DNA from: Bacillota bacterium
GTDB lineage: Bacteria > Bacillota > Sulfobacillia > JAJZYS01 > JAJZLH01
Assembly (NCBI GenBank): GCA_021850485.1
Contig: JAJZLY010000018.1
Span: forward strand, 1 to 5,658
Length of the DNA stretch: 5,658 bases
Direction of reading: 5' to 3'
Shown here in pieces: positions 1 to 5,658 of the stretch. Position numbers and translations under genes: made by a program. The notes beneath the pieces are model-generated. The model ran no database searches, was not told where the DNA came from, and saw nothing but the letters and a program-made list of their open reading frames with translations. Each line of letters opens with the position of its first letter. Position 1 is the first letter of the stretch.

Positions 1-2
1 TG

Positions 3-854
3 CTCGAGAAGTATGGTGAGCAGCGGGTGATTGACGCCCCGCTGGCCGAGTCGTCGATCGCAGGCGTTGCCATCGGCATGGCCCTGGAGGGCCTGCGCCC
101 GATCGCCGAGATGCAGTTCGCCGATTTCATCTTGCCGGCAGTCAACCAGATCATCTCGGAGGCCGCCAAGATGCGCTATCGCTCCTACAACGACTATTCG
201 GTGCCGATGGTGATCCGGGCGCCCTTTGGCGGTGGCATCCACGGCGGGCTCTACCACAGCCAATCGAACGAGACGATCTTCATGCACTGCCCGGGGTTGA
301 AGATGGTGATCCCGTCGACCCCCTATGACGCCAAGGGCCTGTTGCTCTCGGCCATCGCCGACCCCGATCCCGTGATGTTCTATGAGCACAAGCGGCTGTA
401 TCGGCTGATCAAGGAGGAAGTGCCAGACGGCCGGTACACGGTGCCGATCGGTCAGGCCAAGGTGGTCCGGCCGGGCCGAGATCTGACCATCCTCAGCTAC
501 GGGCTGATGGTGCACTTCGCATTGGAAGCGGCTCAGGCCTTGGCCGCCAGCGGCGTTGAGGCTGAAGTCGTTGACCTGCGCACGTTGCTACCGCTGGATC
601 AGGACACCATCTTGAGTTCAGTGCGCAAGACCAAGCGGGCGATGGTCGTTTATGAGGCAAACCGGACGATGGGGCCGGGCGCCGAGGTCTCAGCTCTGAT
701 CGCCGAGCAAGCCCTATTCGACTTGGACGCCCCGGTCGCCCGGGTGGCCGGACTGGACATTCCGGCGATGCCCTACAATCACGTGCAAGAGGAGTTTTTC
801 ATGCCCAGTCCGGACAAAATCGCGCGGGCGGCGCACGAACTGATCGCCTCCTAG
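3..854 (+). CDS. bkdAB: Branched-chain 2-oxoacid dehydrogenase E1 subunit beta (2-oxoisovalerate dehydrogenase), 5' partial
   Basis: This is the beta subunit of the thiamine-diphosphate-dependent E1 component, which decarboxylates branched-chain 2-oxoacids from Val/Leu/Ile and acylates the lipoyl group of E2 in the cytoplasm. The frame is open to the left window edge and 283 codons are present; comparison with the usual length of about 325 residues suggests some 40 N-terminal residues are missing. The pyrimidine-binding domain carries the PLAES motif, with its conserved Glu at 48-50, and GLYHSQS, with its His at 255-257. PSTPYDAKGLL follows. The C-terminal transketolase-type domain begins near 450 (GQAKVVRPG) and contains VDLRTLLPLD. 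Branched-chain rather than pyruvate specificity is suggested by YHSQS, EHKRLYRLIKEEVP and FDLDAPVARVAGLDIPAMPY, which resemble Bacillus BkdAB as I remember it. The E2 gene follows after 60 nt. The E1 alpha gene is presumably upstream. Substrate specificity is inferred, not proven. Confidence 0.93.
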   Translation, partial: LEKYGEQRVIDAPLAESSIAGVAIGMALEGLRPIAEMQFADFILPAVNQIISEAAKMRYRSYNDYSVPMVIRAPFGGGIHGGLYHSQSNETIFMHCPGLKMVIPSTPYDAKGLLLSAIADPDPVMFYEHKRLYRLIKEEVPDGRYTVPIGQAKVVRPGRDLTILSYGLMVHFALEAAQALAASGVEAEVVDLRTLLPLDQDTILSSVRKTKRAMVVYEANRTMGPGAEVSALIAEQALFDLDAPVARVAGLDIPAMPYNHVQEEFFMPSPDKIARAAHELIAS

Positions 855-896
855 GATTGTTTGGGCCGCAGTTCGTTCGCCGACCGAGGTACCACT

Positions 897-904
897 GGAG
901 GAGG
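897..904 (+). promoter_or_regulatory. Ribosome binding site deciding the E2 start
   Basis: GGAGGAGG lies 10 nt before the GTG at 915. It selects that GTG over the in-frame TTG at 861, which would add 18 residues (beginning GRSSFADRG) unlike any lipoyl domain N-terminus. Confidence 0.85.
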
Positions 905-914
905 ACCGCTCAGC

Positions 915-2186
915 GTGCTGGTTAAGATGCCGCAACTCGGGGAGAGCGTGGTCGAGGGCACCATCAACCGCTGGCTCAAAGCGCCGGGGGATCAGGTGAC
1001 CAAGTACGAGCCCTTGGTGGAAGTCACGACCGACAAGGTGAATGCCGAGGTGCCCTCGCCGGTGGATGGCACCTTGAAGACGATCATCGCCCAAGACGGC
1101 CAGACGTTGGCCGTCGGCGAGGTGATCTGCGAGATCGACAGCCAAGAGCAGCCGGTCGAGTCCGAGCCTGCAGGTGAGACACCACCACCGGTAGCCGCTG
1201 CACCAGCGCCAGTCCAGCCGGCGGTCGCTGCCAGCGGCATCCAGCCGCGCACTTCGCCCCTGGTCCGCCGCTTGGCAAAAGAAGCCGGCGTCGATCTGAC
1301 GCAGGTCCGGGCCAGCGGCCCCGACGGCCGCATCACCCGTGATGATCTGGAGGCGCATCTCAAAGCCTCTGTCCCAGGCGCCACGCCGCCCGCTGCAGCT
1401 CCGACCAGCCCCGCTGCGCCATCCCCGGCAGCTGTGGCCGAGCGGGCTCCCGTCCCGCCCCTCAAGCCGATGGCGGTCTCCGGGGCAGATACTGCGATTG
1501 ATCTCACGCCAATGCGGCGCGCCATTGCGGAACACATGGTCCGGACCAAGGCGACCTCGCCCCATGCCACCGCCTGGTTCGAAGTAGATGTGAGCGGCGT
1601 CGCCAGTTTGCGCCAAAAGATCCGCACCGACTTCGAGCGGCGAGAAGGTGTGCCGCTGACGTTCTTGCCGTTTGTGATCCAGGCGGCGGTAGTAGGTCTG
1701 AAGTCTTTCCCCATCTTGAACAGCAGCTTCGATGGCGAGCATCAGCGCATCATCTTGCGCCGGGCGATTCACATTGGTGTTGCGGTAGCCATCCCAGACG
1801 GGCTGATCGTACCGGTCATCCACCATGCCGACAGATTGAGCCTGAGTGGATTGGCCAAGACGCTGCAGGATCTGATCGAGCGGGCGCGCAGCGGCAGGCT
1901 GACCCTCGACGACATCCAGGGCGGTACGTTCACGGTGAACAATCCAGGTTCGTACGGATCGATGCTGTCCACACCGCTGATCAACCAGCCTCAGGCCGCT
2001 ATCTTGAGCATGGAGAAGATCGTCAAGCGACCGGTCGTGGTTGGCGATGCCATCGCCATCCGTTCGATGATGAACCTGTCCATGTCCTTCGACCACCGGG
2101 TCCTGGACGGGGCCGTGGCGAATCAGTATCTGGCGCAGGTGAAGGAGGCTTTGGAGGGGCTGGGTCCGGACAGCCCAATCAGCTGA
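915..2186 (+). CDS. bkdB: Dihydrolipoyllysine-residue acyltransferase (E2) of the branched-chain 2-oxoacid dehydrogenase complex
   Basis: E2 is the core subunit that receives the acyl group from E1 on a swinging lipoyl arm and transfers it to CoA. The GTG start at 915 gives 423 residues, normal for an E2 with one lipoyl domain. The lipoyl domain is residues 1-75, with the lipoylated lysine K41 in TTDKV. A Pro/Ala-rich linker follows, then the peripheral-subunit-binding domain at about 113-149 ([15 protein letters not shown], then [11 protein letters not shown]). A second Pro/Ala-rich linker runs to about 194. The catalytic acyltransferase domain runs from about 195 ([14 protein letters not shown]) to the end. 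The active-site HxxxDG motif is HRVLDG, with H394 and D398. All key residues are present. The branched-chain assignment rests mainly on the neighbouring E1 beta; a pyruvate or acetoin complex E2 is the main alternative. The stop overlaps the lipA start (TGATG), which implies translational coupling. Confidence 0.94.
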   Translation: MLVKMPQLGESVVEGTINRWLKAPGDQVTKYEPLVEVTTDKVNAEVPSPVDGTLKTIIAQDGQTLAVGEVICEIDSQEQPVESEPAGETPPPVAAAPAPVQPAVAASGIQPRTSPLVRRLAKEAGVDLTQVRASGPDGRITRDDLEAHLKASVPGATPPAAAPTSPAAPSPAAVAERAPVPPLKPMAVSGADTAIDLTPMRRAIAEHMVRTKATSPHATAWFEVDVSGVASLRQKIRTDFERREGVPLTFLPFVIQAAVVGLKSFPILNSSFDGEHQRIILRRAIHIGVAVAIPDGLIVPVIHHADRLSLSGLAKTLQDLIERARSGRLTLDDIQGGTFTVNNPGSYGSMLSTPLINQPQAAILSMEKIVKRPVVVGDAIAIRSMMNLSMSFDHRVLDGAVANQYLAQVKEALEGLGPDSPIS

Positions 2187-3064
2187 TGGCAATCTCGCCG
2201 CTACCCTTTGAAGGTTCCAAGCCGCAGTGGCTAAAGGTGCGCCTGCCCGGCGGTCCAGAGTTCTTTGAACTCAAGCGGCTGATGCGCGAGCAGGGGCTGC
2301 ACACGGTGTGCGAGGACGCCCACTGCCCGAACGTCGGTGAGTGCTGGGGCAATCGCACCGCCACCTTCATGATCCTGGGCAACGTCTGCACCCGGGCCTG
2401 TGGCTTTTGCGCCGTTCACAGCGGGCGACCCACTGAACTCGATCTGGCTGAGCCCAGGCGGGTGGCAGCGGTCACCCGCACACTGGGCCTGGAGCACGTG
2501 GTCGTCACTTCGGTGGCCCGGGACGACCTGGCCGACGGTGGTGCCCTGGTGTTCGCCCTCACCATCGCCGAGATCCGCCGCTTGTGCCTGGGCACCGCGG
2601 TAGAGGTGCTGACTCCGGACTTTGCCGGCAACTGGCAGGCGCTGGCGCTGGTGGTGGACGCGGCCCCGGACATTCTCAATCACAATCTGGAGACGGTTGA
2701 GCGGCTGTCCGACCGGGTGCGGTCACGCGCCAAATATCGGCGCTCGCTGGAGTTTTTGTCCCGGGCCAAGCAGCTCGCACCAGCCCTGTTAACCAAATCC
2801 GGAATCATGCTGGGATTGGGAGAAGAGCGCGACGAGGTCGAGGCGACACTGGCCGACATGCGGGCCGCTGGCATCGACATCGTCACCATCGGCCAGTATC
2901 TGCGGCCTTCCTTGCACCATCTGCCCCTGATCCGCTACGTGCCTCCAGAGGAGTTCGCCGAAATCAAAGCGGTCGCCCTTAGCCTGGGCTTTGGCCACGT
3001 TGAGGCGGGACCGCTGGTCCGCTCCAGTTACCACGCCCACACTCAAGTGCCGGCGCGTGGCTGA
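2186..3064 (+). CDS. lipA: Lipoyl synthase (radical SAM)
   Basis: LipA inserts two sulfur atoms into the octanoyl group attached to lipoyl domains, using S-adenosylmethionine and two [4Fe-4S] clusters. The 292 residues fit the usual family length. The auxiliary-cluster motif CX4CX5C is C42, C47 and C53 ([12 protein letters not shown]). The radical SAM motif CX3CX2C is C68, C72 and C75 (CTRACGFC). The family's C-terminal RSSY motif is at 279-282; a serine in it ligates the auxiliary cluster in characterised LipA. Other family blocks are [14 protein letters not shown] (107-120), NHNLETV (165-171), GIMLGLGE (206-213) and TIGQYLRPS (234-242). The ATG overlaps the E2 stop by 1 nt. No ribosome binding site stands at normal spacing, since the nearest GGAGGGG is about 25 nt upstream, so translation probably depends on ribosomes terminating on E2. 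Its main client, the E2 lipoyl domain, is encoded directly upstream. No lipB or lipM gene is visible in the window. Confidence 0.97.
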   Translation: MAISPLPFEGSKPQWLKVRLPGGPEFFELKRLMREQGLHTVCEDAHCPNVGECWGNRTATFMILGNVCTRACGFCAVHSGRPTELDLAEPRRVAAVTRTLGLEHVVVTSVARDDLADGGALVFALTIAEIRRLCLGTAVEVLTPDFAGNWQALALVVDAAPDILNHNLETVERLSDRVRSRAKYRRSLEFLSRAKQLAPALLTKSGIMLGLGEERDEVEATLADMRAAGIDIVTIGQYLRPSLHHLPLIRYVPPEEFAEIKAVALSLGFGHVEAGPLVRSSYHAHTQVPARG

Positions 3065-3096
3065 GCGGCCGCCTGCCCGGCGCAGGGGACAACCGG

Positions 3097-3118
3097 CCGG
3101 CGGCGAAGATCGCCCCGG
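3097..3118 (+). other. Predicted hairpin touching the ribosome binding site of the next gene
   Basis: By eye, CCGG (3097-3100), a bulged C at 3101 and GGCGA (3102-3106) can pair with TCGCC (3110-3114) and CCGG (3115-3118) around an AGA loop. This is 9 base pairs with one bulge. The 3' arm ends on the first two bases of the ribosome binding site at 3117-3126. GC-rich DNA yields such stems by chance, and no function is shown. Confidence 0.3.
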
Positions 3119-3126
3119 AGGAGGGG
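3117..3126 (+). promoter_or_regulatory. Strong ribosome binding site deciding the start of the 224-residue protein
   Basis: GGAGGAGGGG ends 5 nt before the GTG at 3132. It is the strongest Shine-Dalgarno-like match before any candidate start of this gene and argues against the upstream in-frame GTG at 3057. Confidence 0.75.
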
Positions 3127-3131
3127 AGCAG

Positions 3132-3806
3132 GTGCCCGATGCAGCAAAGCCGGCCGCCAAGACGGTCAAGGTCCAAGACGTCGAGGAATTGATCCGCGCC
3201 ATCAACGGCGTGACCGACTGTCGCATTGTGACCAACGACTGGGGTGCGGTTGAAGAGATCCACGTGCTGGCCAGCGCCGAGCGTTTGGCCAAGGCGGTCG
3301 CCCGGGACGTGGAGAGCGCCCTAGCGGCGCGGTTTTCGATGGACATCGACCACCGCAAGATCTCGGTGGCGCAACTTGGCACCCCGCCCGCCTTCGTCTC
3401 CGCCGACTACCGGCTGCGCATGAAGCGCCAGCGGGTGGAAGTGGACCAGGCGCTGGGCCAGTGCACGATTCAGATCGAACTCCTGACGCCGGTATCGGCC
3501 GCCATCTCTGGAGAGGCGACGGGCCCAAACGATCGCCATGGTTTGCAGCGACTGGCTGGACTGGCCACGGTCAATGCGATTCAGAGTGTCCTGGCCCCCG
3601 GCCGAAAACTGCTGCTGGAGGATCTGGTCACGGTCCATGTCTCGGGTCGAGAGATCAGCCTGGCGCTCCTGGCCGTGGAGATCGGCGGTCGGGCTGAGAC
3701 CTTGATCGGGACCGCCCTGTCCGCCTCCGGTGAGGACGTGACTGCGGCCGTGCGGGCCTGTCTCGATGCGGTCAATCGACGGCTGGGCGCACTGGTCCCA
3801 GCCTAG
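3132..3806 (+). CDS. Protein of unknown function with two alpha/beta domains
   Basis: I do not recognise a named family. The 224-residue protein has no signal peptide or membrane segment and looks cytoplasmic. After a short Ala/Lys-rich leader, residues about 16-82 form a compact domain with an apparent helix-strand-strand-helix-strand pattern: VEELIRAINGV, CRIVTNDWGAVEEIHVLAS, KAVARDVESALAARF, then DHRKISVAQL. I have an unverified memory of similar IHVLA-RDVES-DHRKISVAQ proteins annotated as hypothetical in Gram-positives. Residues about 98-222 form a second alpha/beta domain, VEVDQALGQCTIQIELL through ETLIGTALSA and AAVRACLDAVNRRLGAL. The start at GTG 3132 is chosen for its ribosome binding site. 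An in-frame GTG at 3057, overlapping the lipA stop by 8 nt, would add 25 mostly Pro/Gly/Arg residues. The gene sits 67 nt after lipA and 2 nt before the DUF3866 gene, so it is likely cotranscribed, but this does not define a function. Confidence 0.85.
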   Translation: MPDAAKPAAKTVKVQDVEELIRAINGVTDCRIVTNDWGAVEEIHVLASAERLAKAVARDVESALAARFSMDIDHRKISVAQLGTPPAFVSADYRLRMKRQRVEVDQALGQCTIQIELLTPVSAAISGEATGPNDRHGLQRLAGLATVNAIQSVLAPGRKLLLEDLVTVHVSGREISLALLAVEIGGRAETLIGTALSASGEDVTAAVRACLDAVNRRLGALVPA

Positions 3807-3808
3807 CG

Positions 3809-4918
3809 GTGGCGCATAACACTGGTGCACTGGGGGAGGGCGCGGTCGGTCTGAAATGGGCCACCGTGGTGGCCGAGCGACCAGGCTGGCCCGGGGTGCA
3901 GGTCCTGGATGTCCGCACGGATGATGACGCCCCCACTCAGGCGGCACTCGTCTATCTCGATCTGATGCCGCCGGCTAGGGTCGGGGCCCAGGTATTGGTG
4001 AACACCACAGCCGGGGAATTGGAGTTGGGCAGCGGCGGGTATCAGCTGGTGGTCAGCCACCAGCATGCGGCTCAGCCGCTGGCCGGCGCCGGCCATCTCA
4101 TCAAGTTGCGCTATTCGCCGTGGCAGCTGAAGGTCTTTGGGCCGGAAGATCCTAGTCATCCTGACCATGACCGGCTCAGCAAAGCTACGGATTTGGGCGG
4201 TCTGCCGGTGGCGGCCGCTGAACTGTACAGCCAACTGGCACCTTTGGCTGCCGCCTTTTCGCAGGAGGCTCCGGGCCGGCGGCTGGTGTTCGTGATGAAC
4301 GACTCCGCATCGTTGCCTTACGCGTTTGGCCGCCTGGCTGGCGCCCTGCGAGGGGCCGGGCTGTTGGCGGCGACGATCAGTGCGGGGCAAGCATTCGGAG
4401 CAGATGTGGAGGCGGTGACGGTGCACTCAGCTCTACTGATTGCCTGCCATCTGCTGGCCGCTGATGCTGTCGTGGTCTGCGGCGGCCCGGGGCTGCTCGG
4501 CTCTGACACCCCCTTCGGACACACCGGCATGGCCCAGGGTGAGGCGCTGAACGCCGCTGTGGCACTGGGGGGCCGGCCGCTTGCGGTGCTCCGTATGTCG
4601 GCTGCGGATGCAAGAGAGCGCCACCGCGGGCTCTCGCACCACAGCCAGACCGTGCTTCAGCGCGTGGTGCTTCGACCTGTGACGGTGGCTGTGCCCCAGA
4701 CCTGCTCACCTGAGTTGAGCGCCCAGGTGCGCTCCTCGATCGGGCGTCGGCACCAGGTGCATCAGGTGACCGTGGATGGCGGATGGCGTCAGCTTTTGGA
4801 CGCCTCGGGCATCGCCTTGCGTTCGATGGGCAGAGGTTATACTGACGACGCCCTCTTTTTTGATGCCGCCGCCGCCGCTGGCGCCCAGTTGGCGCGCTGG
4901 GTGCGCGAAGGTGACTGA
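3809..4918 (+). CDS. DUF3866 family protein, function unknown
   Basis: The 369-residue frame matches the DUF3866 family as I remember it from Actinobacteria and Firmicutes; no biochemical role is known to me. Blocks I recognise are VNTTAGELELGSGGY (64-78), GHLIKLRYSPWQ (95-106), GQAFGADVEAVTVHSALL (193-210), GGPGLLGSDTPFGHTG (225-240), GEALNA (244-249), RHRGLSHHS (271-279) and MGRGYTDDALFF (340-351). The N-terminal third is strand-rich. The middle resembles a Rossmann-like alpha/beta region (RRLVFVMND, then ADAVVVCGGPG). The conserved Gly-rich and His/Arg-rich motifs suggest a ligand or metal site, but this is inference. No signal peptide or membrane segment is seen. The GTG at 3809 follows the previous stop by 2 nt and has no ribosome binding site. 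A CTG at 3851 (residue 15), 10 nt after GGGGGAGGG, is a plausible true start and fits the family N-terminus better. The 3' end overlaps the Nudix gene by 8 nt. Confidence 0.88.
   Translation: MAHNTGALGEGAVGLKWATVVAERPGWPGVQVLDVRTDDDAPTQAALVYLDLMPPARVGAQVLVNTTAGELELGSGGYQLVVSHQHAAQPLAGAGHLIKLRYSPWQLKVFGPEDPSHPDHDRLSKATDLGGLPVAAAELYSQLAPLAAAFSQEAPGRRLVFVMNDSASLPYAFGRLAGALRGAGLLAATISAGQAFGADVEAVTVHSALLIACHLLAADAVVVCGGPGLLGSDTPFGHTGMAQGEALNAAVALGGRPLAVLRMSAADARERHRGLSHHSQTVLQRVVLRPVTVAVPQTCSPELSAQVRSSIGRRHQVHQVTVDGGWRQLLDASGIALRSMGRGYTDDALFFDAAAAAGAQLARWVREGD
3832..3840 (+). promoter_or_regulatory. Candidate ribosome binding site inside the annotated DUF3866 frame
   Basis: GGGGGAGGG lies 23 nt inside the GTG-started frame and 10 nt before an in-frame CTG at 3851. 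The spacing equals that seen before the E2 GTG. It may mark a non-ATG/GTG start, or be chance in a G-rich stretch. Confidence 0.4.
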
Positions 4919-5441
4919 TCGGCCGCACCTGGTCCGGTCGGAATTGATCCATCAGGGTGCGGTCTTCACCGTGCGGCGCCATTACATCGAAACCAGGCGC
5001 GGCGTGGTAGTGCGCGACATTGTGTGGCATCCTGGAGCGGTGGTTTTAGTGCCGATCATCCAGCACCAGGTGGTGTTGGTCAGGCAATGGCGGGAGCCGC
5101 TGGGTGAACTTCTGGAGCTCCCTGCGGGCACCCTTGACCCTGGTGAGACGCCCGAGGTTTGTGCTGAACGGGAGTGCCGAGAGGAGATCGGCATGCGGCC
5201 TGTCCGCCTGGAGCCTCTGGCGGCGCATCTCGCCGCCCCGGGGTATTCGACTGAGATGCTCTTCTTTTTCCTGGCCCAAGAGCTGGTCGCTGACCCCTTG
5301 CCTTTGCCTGAGGAGGAGGGGCTGATCGTAGAGCGGATGGATTGGGATTTGGCCGTGGAGAAGGCTAACAGCGGCGGCTTTCAGGACACCAAAACTGCGC
5401 TAGGTATTTTACTGGCCGCACGCCGCCTGCCAGCGGGCTGA
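4911..5441 (+). CDS. nudF: Nudix hydrolase, ADP-ribose pyrophosphatase type
   Basis: This enzyme is predicted to hydrolyse ADP-ribose, or a related nucleoside diphosphate derivative, to AMP and ribose 5-phosphate using Mg2+ in the cytoplasm. From GTG 4911 it has 176 residues, typical for the family. The Nudix box GX5EX7REUXEEXGU is complete at 73-95: G73, E79, R87, E88, E91, E92 and G94. The preceding QWREPLGELLELPAG is characteristic of ADP-ribose pyrophosphatases. P110, about 15 residues after the box within APGYSTE, fits the proline reported for that subfamily. DTKTALGILLA near the C-terminus also fits. An ATG at 4776 in the same frame would add 45 residues that are only an out-of-frame reading of the DUF3866 gene, so GTG 4911 is preferred. 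The start overlaps the DUF3866 stop (GTGACTGA) with little ribosome binding site, suggesting coupled translation. The exact substrate is not provable from sequence. Confidence 0.92.
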   Translation: MTDRPHLVRSELIHQGAVFTVRRHYIETRRGVVVRDIVWHPGAVVLVPIIQHQVVLVRQWREPLGELLELPAGTLDPGETPEVCAERECREEIGMRPVRLEPLAAHLAAPGYSTEMLFFFLAQELVADPLPLPEEEGLIVERMDWDLAVEKANSGGFQDTKTALGILLAARRLPAG

Positions 5442-5495
5442 GGTCCAGCGCCCACTTGCCCCGTTGTGCGAAATCGGTAAAAGGGAGTGCGGACC

Positions 5496-5658
5496 ATGAA
5501 GATCGGCCTGCTCAAGGAAATCAAGGCAGATGAAAACCGGGTCGGGCTGACGCCCGCCGGAGTCCAGATCCTGACTCAGGACGGCCACCAGGTGTGGGTC
5601 GAGCACCACGCCGGGCTGGGCTCGTCGTTCAGCGACGAGGAGTACATCAGCCACGGTG
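5496..5658 (+). CDS. ald: Alanine dehydrogenase, 3' partial
   Basis: Ald catalyses the reversible NAD-dependent oxidative deamination of L-alanine to pyruvate and ammonia in the cytoplasm. Only the first 54 residues are in the window; the family is about 370 residues. The start [20 protein letters not shown], followed by [11 protein letters not shown] and [12 protein letters not shown], is the classic alanine dehydrogenase N-terminus. R15 matches the conserved substrate-binding arginine. The related transhydrogenase alpha subunit shares this fold, but [14 protein letters not shown] favours Ald. The ATG is preceded by AAGGGAG (5481-5487) at 8-nt spacing. The 54-nt gap after the Nudix stop is the largest upstream gap in the right half of the window, so ald may have its own promoter, but I see no convincing -35/-10 pair. 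From memory, a Nudix gene also lies near ald in Streptomyces, which would make this a conserved neighbourhood. Confidence 0.93.
   Translation, partial: MKIGLLKEIKADENRVGLTPAGVQILTQDGHQVWVEHHAGLGSSFSDEEYISHG

Noticed and set aside
861-914. Extended E2 start at TTG 861
   Set aside because: The added residues do not resemble E2 N-termini, and the ribosome binding site at 897-904 fits GTG 915.
1138-1496. Pro/Ala-rich repetitive stretches in E2
   Set aside because: These are the normal flexible linkers between E2 domains, not a separate repeat element.
714-2192. Long open frame of 492 codons on the - strand opposite the E2 gene
   Set aside because: It is antisense to a fully convincing E2 and has a composition rich in Arg, Gly, His and Asp without any recognisable domain. 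Long antisense frames are expected in high-GC coding DNA.
3321-3947. 208-codon - strand open frame across the 224-residue protein and DUF3866 junction
   Set aside because: It is a low-complexity Pro/Arg-rich translation spanning two + strand genes, with no domain signal.
4776-4910. Extended Nudix start at ATG 4776
   Set aside because: The extra 45 residues overlap the conserved C-terminus of DUF3866 in another frame and are not Nudix-like; GTG 4911 gives the family length.
4377-5030. 217-codon - strand open frame opposite the DUF3866 and Nudix genes
   Set aside because: Its Arg/Pro/Ala-rich composition has no motifs, and the + strand frames carry clear family motifs here.
5442-5495. Promoter or terminator between the Nudix gene and ald
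   Set aside because: TTGCCC at 5456 has no -10 element at suitable spacing. A weak stem (GGGCTG with CAGCGCCC, bulged) lacks a T-run. Neither can be supported.

Overview
This is a high-GC chromosomal window that reads as ordinary bacterial housekeeping and intermediary metabolism. All seven genes I support lie on the + strand and are tightly packed, with 1-nt and 8-nt overlaps, a 2-nt gap and two short gaps. I see no mobile element, CRISPR array, rRNA or tRNA. GTG starts and GGAGG-type ribosome binding sites are common. Together with a DUF3866 protein, which I know from Firmicutes and Actinobacteria, and a Bacillus-like BkdAB sequence, this suggests a high-GC Gram-positive-type bacterium (deep-branching Firmicutes or Actinobacteria). 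That placement is inference.

Left part (1-3064): the 3' end of the branched-chain 2-oxoacid dehydrogenase E1 beta gene, then the complete single-lipoyl-domain E2 acyltransferase gene, then lipA (lipoyl synthase), whose ATG overlaps the E2 stop codon by one base. These act together. E1 decarboxylates the 2-oxoacid, the lipoyl lysine of E2 carries the acyl group to CoA, and LipA inserts the sulfurs that make the E2 lipoyl group functional. E1 alpha presumably lies upstream of the window. No E3 or octanoyltransferase gene is visible here.

Middle (3065-4918): a 224-residue protein of unknown function with an N-terminal alpha/beta domain and a second alpha/beta domain, preceded by a very strong ribosome binding site. 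Two bases after it comes a DUF3866 protein, also of unknown function, whose annotated GTG start lacks a ribosome binding site and which may really start at a CTG codon.

Right part (4911-5658): a Nudix hydrolase of the ADP-ribose pyrophosphatase type, overlapping the DUF3866 gene by 8 nt, then after a 54-nt gap the 5' end of ald (alanine dehydrogenase). The run from E1 beta to the Nudix gene looks like one transcription unit; ald may or may not belong to it. The least explained elements are the 224-residue protein and the DUF3866-Nudix pair. I did not find a clearly novel multi-gene system.
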